DNA of 64,000 nucleotides from Panulirus ornatus (taxonomy: Eukaryota > Arthropoda > Malacostraca > Decapoda > Palinuridae), in the NCBI RefSeq assembly GCF_036320965.1, contig NC_092226.1, positions 24,887,002-24,951,001 on the forward strand, written 5' to 3'. The notes beneath the pieces were generated by a model, which was given only the letters and a program-made list of their open reading frames with translations, ran no database searches and was not told the origin of the DNA. Numbering within the stretch: the stretch's first letter is position 1; every line of letters begins with the position of its first letter. The translations under genes were made by a program, and so were the position numbers. Positions 23,201 to 37,904 of the stretch are shown here, in pieces.

Positions 23201-26200
23201 CGGTTAATATTATGAATTACAGTCTTTTGACTCCAACTACTTAAATACCATATAAAATAGCATCTATGCACAGATTTTCATTAGAATCTGAGGAAGTTGA
23301 AAATTTGAGCAAAAAAAAAAATGAAAGCCTATAGCTTTGGATTTTTCTTAATTTTTTTGAATAAGTAGATTTTCTTGAAATTTTCAGTAAGATAGTTTTA
23401 TATATGCTGAATACGAATCTGTCGTCAAAATGTAAAATTTTTTATAATTACTCGAGTAATTAGTATAAAGATTTTTCATAATTAGTCCAGGCTGCTAATT
23501 AAACGGTAATATTATGAAATACAGTCTTTTGGACTCCAAATACTTAAATACATATAGAACTAACTCTATCCACAGATTTTCATTAAGATCTGAGAATTTG
23601 TAAATTTGGAGCAAAAAAAAATGCAAGGCTATAGCCTTGGATTTTTCTGATTTTTTTTGTAAATATATTTCTTGAAATTTTTAGCATAGATAGTTTTACG
23701 TATGCTGAATACGAATGTGTGGTCAAAATCTAAAAATTCGTATAATTCTCAGGTAATTAGCATTTAAATTTTATCATAATTAGTCCAGGTGCTAATTATA
23801 CAGTTAATATTATGAATTACAGTCTTTTGACACCAAATACTTAAATACAATATAAAATAACTTCTATACACAGATTTTCATGAAAAGATGAGGAAGTTGA
23901 AAATTTGAGAAACAAAATGCAAAGGCTAGGCCTTGGATTTTTCTTGATTTTTTTGAAAAAATAGATTTTCTTGAACTTTTCAGCATAGATAGTTTTCTGT
24001 ATGCTGAATATGAATCTGTTGTGAAAATCTAAAATTTCGTATAACTACTCGAGTAATTAGCATTTAAATTTTATCATAATTAGTCAGGTGCTAATTAAAC
24101 GGTTATTATTATGAATTACAGTTTTTTTACTCCAAATACTTAAATATCATATAAAGTAACATCTATACACAGATTTTCATTAGAATCTGAGGAAGTTGAA
24201 AATTTGAGCAAAACTAGATTCTGCTGAGATTTTCCGCATCGATAGTTTTATGTATCCGGAATACGAATCTGTGGTGAAAATCTAAAAATTCGTATAACTA
24301 CTCGAGTAATTAGGATTTGAATTTTATGATTAGCCCAGGTGCTAATTACACCCTTAATATTATGAATTACAGTCTTTTGACACCAAGTACTTAAATACAA
24401 TCTAAATAATATCTATACACAAATTTTCATTAAAACCTGAGGAAGTTGAAAATTGGATTTTTCTTGATTTTTTTGAAAAAATAGATTTATTGAGATTTTA
24501 TGTATGCTGAATACGAATCTGTTGTGAAAATCTAAAAATTCGTATAACTACTCTAGTAATTAGCATTTAAATTTCATAATTAGTCACGTGCTAAATAAAC
24601 GGTTAATATTATGAATTACAGTCTTTTGACTCCAACTACTTAAATACCATATAAAATAGCATCTATGCACAGATTTTCATTAGAATCTGAGGAAGTTGAA
24701 AATTTGAGCAAAGAAAATTGAAAGGCTATAGCTTTGGATTTTTCTTAATTTTTTTGAATAAGAAGATTTCTTGAAATTTTCAGTAATATAGTTTTATATA
24801 TGCTGAATACGAATCTGTGGTCAAAATGTAAAAATTTGTATAATTACTCGAGTAATTAGTGTAAAGATTTTTCATAATTAGTCCAGCTGCTAATTAAACG
24901 ATTAATATTATGAATTACAGTCTTTTGACTCCAAATACTTAAATACCATATAGAACAACATCTTTCCACAGAGTTTCATTAAAATCTGAGGAAGTTGTAA
25001 ATTTGAGCAAAAAAAAATGCAAGGCTATAGCCTAGGATTTTTCTTGATTTTTTTTGTAAATAGATTTTCTTGAAATTTTTAGCATAGATAGTTTTACGTA
25101 TGCTGAATACGAATGTGTGGTCAAAATCTAAAAATTCGTATAATTACTCAGGTAATTAGCATTTAAATTTTATAATAATTAGTCCAAGTGCTAATTAAAC
25201 GGTTAATATTTTGAATTACAGTCTTTTGACACCAAATACTTAAATACAATATAAAATAACATCTATACACAGATTTTCATTAAAATCTGAGGAAGTTGAA
25301 AATTTGAGCAAAAAAAAATGCCAGGACTATAGCCTTGGATTTTTCTTGATTTTTTTGAAAAAATAGATTTTCTTCAAATTTTCAGCATAGATAGTTTTGT
25401 GCATGCTAAATACGAATCTGTGGTCAAAACCTAAAAATTCGTATAACTACTCGATTAATTAACATTTAAATTTTATCATAATTAGTCCAGGTGCTAATTA
25501 TACAGTTAATATTATGAATTACAGTCTTTTGACACCAAATACTTAAATGCAATATAAATAACTTCTATACACAGATTTTCATTAAAACCTGAACTTCTCA
25601 GCATAGATAGTTTTCTGTATGCTGAATACGAATCTGTTGTGAAAATCTAAAAATTCGTATAACTACTCGAGTAATTAGCATTTAAATTTTATCATAATTA
25701 GTCAGGTGCTAATTAAGCGGTTAATATTATGAATTACAGTTTTTTGACTCCAAATACTTAAATACCATATAAAATAACATCTATACACAAATTTTCATTA
25801 AAATTTGAGGAAGTTGAAAATTGGATTTTTCTTGATTTTTTTGAAAAAATAGATTTCTTGAGATTTTCAGCATAGATAGTTTTATGTATGCTGAATACTA
25901 ATCTGTTGTGAAAATCTAAAAATTCGTATAACTACTCTAGTAATTAGCATTTAAGTTTTATAATTAGTCAGGTGCTAAGTAAACGGTTAATATTATGAAT
26001 TACAGTCTTTTGACTACAACTACTTAAATACCATATAAGATAGCATCTATACACAGATTTTCATTAGCATCTGAGGAAGTTGAAAATTTGAGCAAAAAGA
26101 AATGAAAGGCCTTGGATTTTTCTTAATTTTTTTGAATAAATAGATTCTCTTGAAATTTTCAGTAAGATAGTTTTATATATGCTGAGTACGAATCTGTAGT

Positions 26201-29089
26201 GAAGATGTAAACATTTGTATAATTACTCGAGTAATCAGTATAAAAAATTTTCATAATTAGTCCAGGTGCTAATTAAACGGTTAATATTACGAATTACAGT
26301 CTTTTGACTCCAAATACTTAAATACCATATAAAATGACATCTATCCACAGATTTTCATTAAAATCTTAATTTTTTAGAAAAAAATATATTTTCTTGAAAT
26401 TTTCAGCATAGATAGTTTTATGTATGCAGAATACGAATCTGTGTTCAAAATTAAAAAATTCGTGTAATTACTCAGGTAATTAGCATTTAAATTTTATAAT
26501 TAGTCCAAGTGGTAATTAAACGGTTAGTATTTTGAATTACAGTCTTTTGACACCAAATACTTAAATATAATATAAAATAACATCTATACACAGATTTTTA
26601 TTAAAATCTGAGGAATTTGTAAATTTGAGCAAAAAAAAAAGTGCAAGGCTATAGCCTTGGATTTTTCTTGATTTTTTTTGTAAATAGATTTTCTTGAAAT
26701 TTTTAGCATAGATAGTTTTACGTATGTTGAATACGAATGTGTGGTCAAAATCTAAAAATTCGTATAATTAGTCAGGTAATTAGCATTTAAATTTTATAAT
26801 TAGTCCAAGTGCTAATTAAACGGTTAGTATTTTGAATTACAGTCTTTCGACACCAAATACTTAAATATAATATAAAATAACATCTATACACAGATTTTCA
26901 TTAAAATCTGAGGAAGTTGAAAATTTGAGCAAAAAAGAATGCAAGGCTATAGCCTTGGATTTTTCTTGATTTTTTTGAAAAAATAGATTTTCTTCAAATT
27001 TTCAGCATAGATAGTTTTGTGCATGCTGAATACGAATCTGTGGTCAAAACCTAAAAATTCGTACAACTCCTCGAGTAATTAGCATTTAAATTTTATAATT
27101 AGTCCATGTGCTAATTATACGGTTAATATTATGAATTAGTCTTTTGACACTAAATACTAAAATACAATATGAAATAACTTGTATACACAGATTTTCATTA
27201 AAATCTGAGGAATTTGAAAATTTGATCAAAAAAATATGCAAGGCTGTACCCTTGGATTTTTCTTGATTTTTTTTAAAAAATAGATTTTCTTGAACTTTTC
27301 AGCATAGATAGTTTTCTGTAAGCTGAATACGAATCTGTTGTGAAAATCTAAAAATTCGTATAACTACTCGAGTAATTAGCATTTAAATTTTATCATAATT
27401 AGTCCAGGTGCTAATTAAACGGTTAATATGATGAATTACAGTCTTTAGACAACAAATACTTAAACATAATGTAAAATAACATCTATACACAGATTTTCAT
27501 TAAAATCTGAGGAAGTTAAAAATTTTGAGCAAAAAAAAATGCAAGGCTATAGCCTTGGATTTTTCTTGATTTTTTTGAAAAATAGATTTTCTTGAAATTT
27601 TCAGGATAGATATTTTCTGTATGCTAAATACGAATCTGTGGTCAAAACCTAAAAATTCGTTTAACTACTCGAGTAATTAGCATTTAAATTTTATCATATT
27701 TATTCCTGGTGGTAATTATACTGTTAATATTATGAATTACAGTCTTTTGACACCAAATACTTAAATTCAATATAAAATAACTTCTATACACAGATTTTCA
27801 TTAAAATATGGGGAAGTTGAAAATTTGAGCAAAAAAATGCAAGGCTATAGCCTGGGATTTTTCTTGATTTTTTTGAAAAAATAGATTTTCTTGAAATTTT
27901 CAGCATAGATAGTTTTATGTATGCTGAATATGAATCTGTTGTGAAATAGCATTTGAATTTCATAATTAGTCAGGTGCTAAATAAACGGTTAATATTATGA
28001 ATTACAGTCTTTTGACTCCAACTACTTAAATACCATATAAAATAGCATCTACGCACAGATTTTCATTAGAATCTGAGGAAGTTGAAAATTTGAGCAAAAA
28101 AAATTGAAAGGCTATAGCTTTGGATTTTTCTTAATTTTTTTGAATAAGTAGATTTTCTTTAAATTTTCAGTAAGATAGTTTTATATATGCTGAATACGAA
28201 TCTGTGGTCAAAATGTAAAGATTTGTATAATTACTCGGTAATTAGTATAAAGATTTTTCATAATTAGTCCAGGTGCTAATTAAACGGTTAATATTATGAA
28301 ATATAGTCTTTTGACTCCAAATATTTAAATATCATATAAGATAACATCTATCCACAGATTTTCATTAAGATCTGAGGAATTTGTAAATTTGAGCAAAAAA
28401 AAATGCAAGGCTATAGCCTTGGATTTTTCTTGATTTTTTTTGTAAATATATTTTCTTGAAATTTTTAGCATAGATAGTTTTACGTATGCTGAATACGAAT
28501 GTGTGGTCAAAATCTAAAAATTCGTATAATTACTCAGGTAATTAGCATTTAAATTTTATCATAATTACTCCAAGTGCTAATTAAACGGTTAATATTATGA
28601 ATTACAGTCTTTTGACACCAAATACTTAAATACAATATAAAATAACATCTATACACACATTTTCATTAAAATCTGAGGAAGTTGAAAATTTGAGCAAAAA
28701 AAATGCAAGGCTATAGCCTTGGATTTTTCTTGATTTTTTTGAAGAAATAGATTTTCTTGAACTTTTCAGCATAGATAGTTTTCTGTATGCTGAATACGAA
28801 TCTGTGGTGAAAATCTAAAAATTCGTATAACTACTCGAGTAATTAGCATTTAAATTTTATCATAATTAGTCCAGGTGCTAATTAAACGGTTAATATTATG
28901 AATTACAGTCTTTTGACTCCAAATACTTAAATACCATATAAAATAACATCTATACACAGATTTTCATTAAAATCTGAGGAAGTTGAAAATTTGAGCAAAA
29001 AAAATGCAAGGCTATACGCCTTGGATTTTTCTTGATTTTTTTGAAAAAATAGATTTTCTTGAAATTTTAAGCATAGATAGTTTTACGTA

Positions 29090-32000
29090 TGCTGAATACG
29101 AATGTGTGGTCAAAATCTAAAAATTCCTATAATTACTCAGGTAATTAGCATTTAAATTTTATCATAATTAGTCGAAGTGCTAATTAAACGGTTAGTATTT
29201 TGAATTACAGTCTTTTGACACCAAATACTTAAATATAATATAAAATGACATCTATACACAGATTTTCATTAAAATCTGAGGAAGTTGAAAATTTGAGTAA
29301 AAAAATTGCAAGGCTATAGCCTTGGAATTTTCTTGATTTTTTTGAAAAAATAGATTTTCTTGAAATTTTCAGCATAGATTGTTTTATGTATGCTGAATAC
29401 AAATCTGTTCTGAAAATCTTAAAAATTCGTATAACTACTCCAGTAATTAGCATTTAAATTTTATAATTAGTCAGATGCTAATTAAACGGTTAATATTATG
29501 AATTACAGTCTATAGCCTTGGATTTTTATTTCTTTTTTGAAAAAATAGATTTTCCTGAGATTTTCCGCATCGATAGTTTTATGTATGCGGAATACGAATC
29601 TGTGGTGAAAATCTAAAAATTCGTATAACTACTCTGGTGATTAGCATTTAAATTTTTTCATAATTAGTCCAGGTGCTAATTAAACGGTTAATATTATGAA
29701 TTACAGTCTTTTGACTCCAAATACTTAAATACTATATGAAATAACATCTATACACAGATTTTTATTAAAATCTGAGGAATTTGTAAATTTGAGGAAAAAA
29801 ATTTGCCTTGGATTTTTCTTGATTTTTTTTGTAAATAGATTTTCTTGAAATTTTTATCATAGATAGTTTTACGTATGCTGAATACGAATGTGTGGTCAAA
29901 ATCTAAAAATTCGTATAATTACTCAGGTAATTAGCATTTAAATTTTATAATTAGTCCAAGTGCTAATTAAACGGTTAGTATTTTGAATTACAGTCTTTTG
30001 ACACCAAATACTTAAATATAATATAAAATAACATCTATACACAGATTTTCATTAAAATCTGAGGAAGTTGAAAATTTGAGCAAAAAAGAATGCAAGGCTA
30101 TAGCCTTGGATTTTTCTTGATTTTTTTGAAAAATTAGATTTTCTTCAAATTTTCAGCATAGATAGTTTTGTGTATGCTGAATACGAATCTGTGGTCAAAA
30201 CCTAAAAATTCGTATAACTACTCGAGTAATTAGCATTTAAATTTTATAATTAGTCCAGGTGCTAATTATACGGTTAATATTATGAATTAGTCTTTTGACA
30301 CCAAATACTTAAATACAATATGAAATAACTTGTATACACAGATTTTCATTAAAATCTGAGTAAGTTGAAAATTTGATCAAAAAAATATGCAAGGCTGTAC
30401 CCTTGGATTTTTCTTGATATTTTTGAAAAAAATAGATTTTCTTGAACTTTTCAGCATAGATAGTTTTCTGTATGCTGAATACGAATCTGTTGTGAAAATC
30501 TAAAAATTCGTATAACTACTCGAGTAATTAGCATTTAAATTTTATCATAATTAGTCCAGGTGCTAATTAAACGGTTAATATGATGAATTACAGTCTTTTG
30601 ACACCAGATACTTAAACATAATGTAAAATAACATCTATCCACAGATTTTCATTAAAATCTGAGGAATTTGTAAATTTGAGCAAAAAAAAAATGCAAGGCT
30701 ATATAGCCTTGGATTTTTCTTGATTTTTTTTGTAAATATATTTTCTTGAAATTTTTAGCATAGATAGTTTTACGTATGCTGAATACGAATGTGTGGTCAA
30801 AATCTAAAAATTCGTATAATTACTCAGGTAATTAGCATTTAAATTTTATCATAATTAGTCGAAGTGCTAATTAAACGGTTAGTATTTTGAATTACAGTCT
30901 TTTGACACCAAATACTTAAATATAATATAAAATAACATCTATACACAGATTTTCATTAAAATCTGAGGAAGTTGAAAATTTGGGTAAAAAAAAATGCAAG
31001 GCTATAGCCTAGGATTTTTCTTGATTTTTTTGATAAAATAGATTTTCTTCAAATTTTCAGCATAGTTTTGTGTATGCTGAATACGAATCTGTGGTCAAAA
31101 CCTAAAAATTCGTATAACTACTTGAGTAATTAGCATTTAAATTTTATCATAATTAGTCCAGGTGCAAATTATACGGTTAATATTATGAATTACAGTCTTT
31201 TGACTCCAACTACTTAAATACTATATAAAATAACATCTATGCACAGATTTTCATTAGAATCTGAGGAAGTTGAAAATTTGAGCAAAAAAAATTGAAAGGC
31301 TATAGCTTTGGATATTTCTTAATTTTTTTGAATAAGTAGATTTTCTTTAAATTTTCAGTAAGATAGTTTTATATATGCTGAATACGAATCTGTGGTCAAA
31401 ATGTAAAAATTTGTATAATTACTCGAGTAATTAGTATAAAGATTTTTCATAATTAGTCCAGGTGCTAATTAAACGGTTAATATTATGAAATACAGTCTTT
31501 TGACTCCAAATACTTAAATACCATATAAAATAACATCTATCCACAGATTTTCATTAAAATCTCAGGAATTTGGAAATTTGAGCAAAAAAAAATGCAAGGC
31601 CTTGGATTTTTCTTGATTTTTTTTGTAACTATATTTTCTTGAAATTTTTAGCATAGATAGTTTTACGTATGCTGAATACGAATGTGTGGTCAAAATCTAA
31701 AAATTCGTATAATTACTCAGGTAATTAGCATTGAAATTTTATCATAATTAGTCGAAGTGCTAATTAAACGGTTATTATTTTGAATTACAGTCTTTTGACA
31801 CCAAATACTTAAATATAATATAAAATAACATCTATACACAGATTTTCATTAAAATCTGAGGAAGTTGAAAATTTGAGCAAAAAAATTGCAAGGCTATAGC
31901 CTTGGAATTTTCTTGATTTTTTTGAAAAAATAGATTTTCTTGAAATTTTCAGCATAGATTGTTTTATGTATGCTGAATACAAATCTGTTCTGAAAATCTT

Positions 32001-32370
32001 AAAAATTCGTATAACTACTCCAGTAATTAGCATTTAAATTTATAATTAGTCAGATGCTAATTAAACGGTTAATATTATGAATTACAGTCTATAGCCTTGG
32101 ATTTTTTTCCTTTTTGAAAAAATAGATTTTCCTGAGATTTTCCGCGTCGATAGTTTTATGTATGCGGAATACGAATCTGTGGTGAAAATCTAAAAATTCG
32201 TATAACTACTCTGGTGATTGGCATTTAAATTTTTTCATAATTAGTCCAGGTGCTAATTAGACGGTTAATATTATGAATTACAGTCTTTTCACTCCAAATA
32301 CTTAAATACTATATGAAATAACATCTATACACAGATTTTTATGAAAATCTGATGAATTTTTAAATTTGAG
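29090..32370. repeat. Paired satellite block, offset 2,580 bases
   Basis: The interval 29090-29790 reappears at 31670-32370 with only scattered differences, including a shared rare chimera where the monomer jumps from gaattacagtc directly to tatagccttgg. A third relative of that chimera lies near 35940-36420. Shared rare junctions show multi-monomer amplification. Confidence 0.85.
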
Positions 32371-35300
32371 CAAAAAAAAAGTGCAAGACTATAGCCTTGG
32401 ATTTTTCTTCATTTTTTTTGTAGATAGATTTTCTTGAAATTTTTAGCATAGATAGTTTTACGTATGCTGAATACGAATGTGTGGTCAAAATCTAAAAATT
32501 CGTATAATTACTCAGGTAATTAGCATTTAAATTTTATAATTAGTCCAAGTGCTAATTAAACGGTTAGTATTTTGAATTACAGTCTTTTGACACCAAATAC
32601 TTAAATATAATATAAAATAACATCTATACACAGATTTTCATTAAAATCTGAGAAAGTTGAAAATTTGAGCAAAAAAATTGCAAGGCTATAGCCTTGGATT
32701 TTTCTTCATTTTTTTGAAAAAATAGGTTTTCTTGAAATTTTAAGCATAGATAGTTTTCTGTATGCTGAATACGAATCTGTTGTGAAAATCTAAAAATTCG
32801 TATAAGTACTCGAGTAATTAGTATTTAAATTTTATCATAATTAGTCAGGCGCTAATATCATGAATTAATATCATGAATTACAATTTTTTGACTCCAAATA
32901 CTTAAATACCATATAAAATAACATCTATACACAGATTTTCATTAAAATCTGAGGAAGTTGAAAATTTGAGCAAAAAAATTTCAAGGCTATAGCCTTGGAT
33001 TTTTCTTGATTTTTTTGAAAAAATAGATTTTGTTGAAATTTTAATCATAGATAGTTTTGTGTATGCTGAATACGAATCTGTGGTCAAAACCTAAAAATTC
33101 GTATAACTACTCGAGTAATTAGCATTTAAATTTTATAATTAGTTCAGGTGCTAATTATACGGTTAATATTATGAATTAGTCTTTTGACACTAAATACTTA
33201 AATACAATATAAAATAACTTGTATACACAGATTTTCATTAAAATCTGAGGAAGTTGAAAATTTGATCAAAAAAATATGCATGGATTTTTCTTGATTTTTT
33301 TTGAAAAAATAGATTTTCTTGAACTTTTCAGGATAGATAGTTTTCTGTATGCTGAATACGAATCTGTTGTGAAAATCTAAAAATTCGTATAACTACTCGA
33401 GTAATTAGCATTTAAATTTTATCAATTAGTCCAGGTGCTAATTAAACGGGTAATATGATGAATTACAGTTTTTTGACACCAAATACTTAAACATAATGTA
33501 AAATATCATCTATACACAGATTTTCATTAAAATCTGAAGAAGTTAAAAATTTTGAGGAAAAAAAATATGCAAGGCTATAGCCTTGGATTTTTCTTGATTT
33601 TTTAAAAAATAGATTTTCTTGAAATTTTCAGGATAGATATTTTTTGTATGCTAAATACGAATCTGTGGTCAAAACCTAAAAATTCGTATAACTACTCGAG
33701 TAATTAGCATTTAAATTTTATGATATTTAGTCCTGGTGGTAATTATACGGTTAATATTATGAATTACAGTCTTTTGACACCAAATACTTAAATACAATAT
33801 AAAATAACTTCTATACACAGATTTTCATTAAAATCTGGGGAAGTTGAAAATTTGAGCAAAAAAATGGAAGGCTATATATAGCCTGGGATTCTTCTTGATT
33901 TTTTTGAAAAAATAGATTTTCTTGATATTTTCAGCATAGATAGTTTTATGTATGCTGAATACGAATCTGTTGTGAAAATCTAAAAATTCGTATAACTACT
34001 CTAGTCATTAGCATTTGAATTTCATAATTAGTCAGGTGCTAAATAAACGGTTAATATTATGAATTACAGTCTTTTGACTCCAACTACTTAAATACTATAT
34101 AAAATAACATCTATGCACAGATTTTCATTAGAATCTGAGGAAGTTGAAAATTTGAGAAAAAAAATTGAAAGGCTATAGCTTTGGATATTTCTAAATTTTT
34201 TTGAATAAGTAGATTTTCTTTAAATTTTCAGTAAGATAGTTTTATATATGCTGAATACGAATCTGTGGTCAAAATGTAAAAATTTGTATAATTACTCGAG
34301 TAATTAGTATAAAGATTTTTCATAATTAGTCCAGGTGCTAATTAAACGGATAATATTATGAAATACAGTCTTTTGACTCCAAATACTTAAATACCATATA
34401 AAATAACATCTATCCACAGATTTTCATTAAAATCTCAGGAATTTGGAAATTTGAGCAAAAAAAAAATGCAAGGCCTTGGATTTTTCTTGATTTTTTTGTA
34501 ACTATATTTTCTTGAAATTTTTAGCATAGATAGTTTTACGTATGCTGAATACGAATGTGTGGTCAAAATCTAAAAATTCGTATAATTACTCAGGTAATTA
34601 GCATTGAAATTTTATCATAATTAGTCGAAGTGCTAATTAAACGGTTATTATTTTGAATTACAGTCTTTTGACACCAAATACTTAAATATAATATAAAATA
34701 ACATCTATACACAGATTTTCATTAAAATCTGAGGAAGTTGAAAATTTGAGCAAAAAAAAATGCAAAGCTATAGCCTTGGAATTTTCTTGATTTTTTTGAT
34801 AAAATAGATTTTCTTCAAATTTTCAGCATAGATAGTTTTGTGTATGCTGAATACGAATATGTGGTCAAAACCTAAAATTTCGTATAACTACTCGAGTAAT
34901 TAGCATTTAAATTTTATCATAATTAGTCCAGGTGCTAATTATACGGTTAATATTGTGAATTACAGTCTTTTGACACTAAATACTTAAATAAAATATAAAA
35001 TATCTTGTATACACAGATTTTCATTAAAATCTGAGGAAGTTGAAAATTTGATCAAAAAAATATACAAGGCTTGGATTTTTCTTGATTTTTTGAAAAAATA
35101 GATTTTCTTCAAATTTTCAGCATAGAGAGTTTTGTGCATGCTAAATACCAATCTGTGGTCAATACCTAAAAATTCGTATAACTACTCGAGTAATTAACAT
35201 TTAAATTTTATAATTAGTCCAGATACTAATTATACAGTTAATATTATGAATTACAGTCTTATGACACCAAATACTTAAATACAATATAAAATAACTTCTA

Positions 35301-37904
35301 TACACAAATTTTCATTAAAACCTGAGGAAGTTGAAAATTTGAGCAACAAAAATGCAAGGCTATGGCCTTGGATTTTTCTTGATTTTTTTGAAAAAATAGA
35401 TTTTCTTGAACTTTTCAGCATAGATAGTTTTCTGTATGCTGAATACGAATCTGTTGTGAAAATCTAAAAATTCGTATAACTACTCGAGTAATTAGCATTT
35501 AAATTTTATAATTAGTCAGGTGCTAATTAAACGGTTAATATTATGAATTACAGTTTTTTGACTCCAAATACTTAAATACCATATAAAATAACATCTATAC
35601 ACAGATTTTCATTAAAATCTGAGGAAGTTGAAAATTTGAGCAAAAAAATTGCAAGGCTATAGCCTTGGATTTTTCTTGATTTTTTTGAAAAAATAGATTT
35701 TCTTGAAATTTTAAGCATAGATAGTTTTCTGTATGCTGAATACGAATCTCTTGTGAAAATCTAAAAATTCGTATAAGTACTCGAGTAATTAGCATTTAAA
35801 TTTTATCATAATTAGTCAGGCGCTAATTAAACGGTTAATATCATAAATTACAATTTTTTTGACTCCAAATACTTAAATACCATATAAAATAACATCTATA
35901 CACAAATTTTCATTAAAATCCGAGGAAGTTGAAAATTTGAGGAAAAAAATTGCAAGGCTATAGCCTTGGATTTTTCCTGATTTTTTTGAAAAAATAGATT
36001 TTCTTGAAATTTTCAGCATAGATTGTTTTCTGTATGCTGAATACAAATCTTCTGAAAATCTTAAAAATTCGTATAACTACTCCAGTAATTAGCATTTAAA
36101 TTTTATAATTGGTCAGATGCTAATTAAACGGTTAATATTATGAATTACAGTCTATAGCCTTGGATTTTTTTTTCTTTTTTGAAAAAACAGATTTTCCTGA
36201 GATTTTCCGCATCGATAGTTTTATGTATGCGGAATACGAATCTGTGGTAAAAATCTAAAAATTCGTATAACTACTCTGGTGATTAGCATTTAAATTTTTT
36301 CATAATTAGTCCAGGTGCTAATTAAACGGTTAATATTATAAATTACAGTCTTTTGACTCCAAATACTTAAATACTAAATGAAATAACATCTATACACAGA
36401 TTTTTATTAGAATCTGAGGAAGTTGAAGATTTGAGCAAAAAAAATACAAGGCTATAGCCTTTTATTTTTGTTGATTTTTTTAAAAATAGATTTTCTTGAA
36501 ATTTTAAGCATAGATAGTTTTATGTATGCTTAATACAATGGGTGGTCAAAATCTAAAAAGTCGTATAATTACTCGAGCAATTAGCATTTAAATTTTATCA
36601 TTATTAGCCCAAGTGCTAATTAAACGGTTAGTATTATGAATTGCAGTCTTTTGACACCAAATACTTAAATACAATATAAAATAACATATATACACAGATT
36701 TTCATTAAAATCTGAGGAAGTTGAAAATTTGAGCAAAAAAAAAAATGGATTTTTCTTGATTTTTTGAAAAAATAGATTTTCTTCAAATTTTAAGCATAGA
36801 TAGTTTTATGTATGCTGAATACGAATCTGTTCTTAAAATCTTAAAAATTCGTATAGCTACTATAGTAATTAACATTTATATTCTATAATTAGTAAGATGC
36901 TAATTAAACGGTTAATATTATGAATTACAGTCTTTTGACTCCACATACTTAAATACCATATAAAATAACATCTATACACAGATTTTCATTAGAATCTGAG
37001 GAAGTTGAAAATTTGAGCAAAGATAGATTCTGCTGAGATTTTCCGCATCGATAGTTTTGTGTAAGCGGAAAATGAATCTGTGGTGAAAATCTGAAAATTC
37101 GTATAAGCACTCGCGTAATCAGCATTTAGATTTTATAATTAGTCCAGGTGCTAATTATAAGGTTAATATCATGAATTAGTCTTTTGAAACCAAATACTTA
37201 AATACACTATAAGATAACTTTTATACACAGATTTTCATTGAAATCTGAGGAAGTTGAAAATTTGAGCAAAAAAAATTTGTCATTTTTCTTGATTTTTTTG
37301 AAAAAATAGATTTTCTTAAAATTTTCAGCATTGATAGTTCTATGTATGCTGAATACGAATCTGTTCTGAAAATCTTAAAAATTCGTATAACTGCTATAGT
37401 AATTAGCATTTAAACTTTATAATTAGTCAGATGCTAAATATACGGTTAATGTTATGAATTAAATTCTTTTGACTCCAAATACTTAAATACCATATTAAAT
37501 AACATTTATACACAGATTTTCATTAGAATATGAGGAAGTTGAAAATTTGAGCAAAAAAAAATGCAAGGCTATAGCCTTGTATTTTTCTTGATTTTTTTAG
37601 ATAAATAGATTTTCTTGAAATTTTAAGCATAGATAGTTTTATGTATGCTGAATACGAATCTGTGGTCAAAACCTAAAAATTCGTATAACTACTTGAGTAA
37701 TTAGCATTTAAATTTTATCATAATTAGTCCAGGTGCAAATTATACGGTTAATATTATGAATTACAGTCTTTTGACACTAAATACTTAAATAGAATATAAA
37801 ATAACTTGTATACACAGATTTTCATTAAAATCTGAGGAATTTGAAAATTTGATCAAAAAAATATGCAAGGCTATACGCTTGGATTTTTCTTGATTTTTTG
37901 AAAA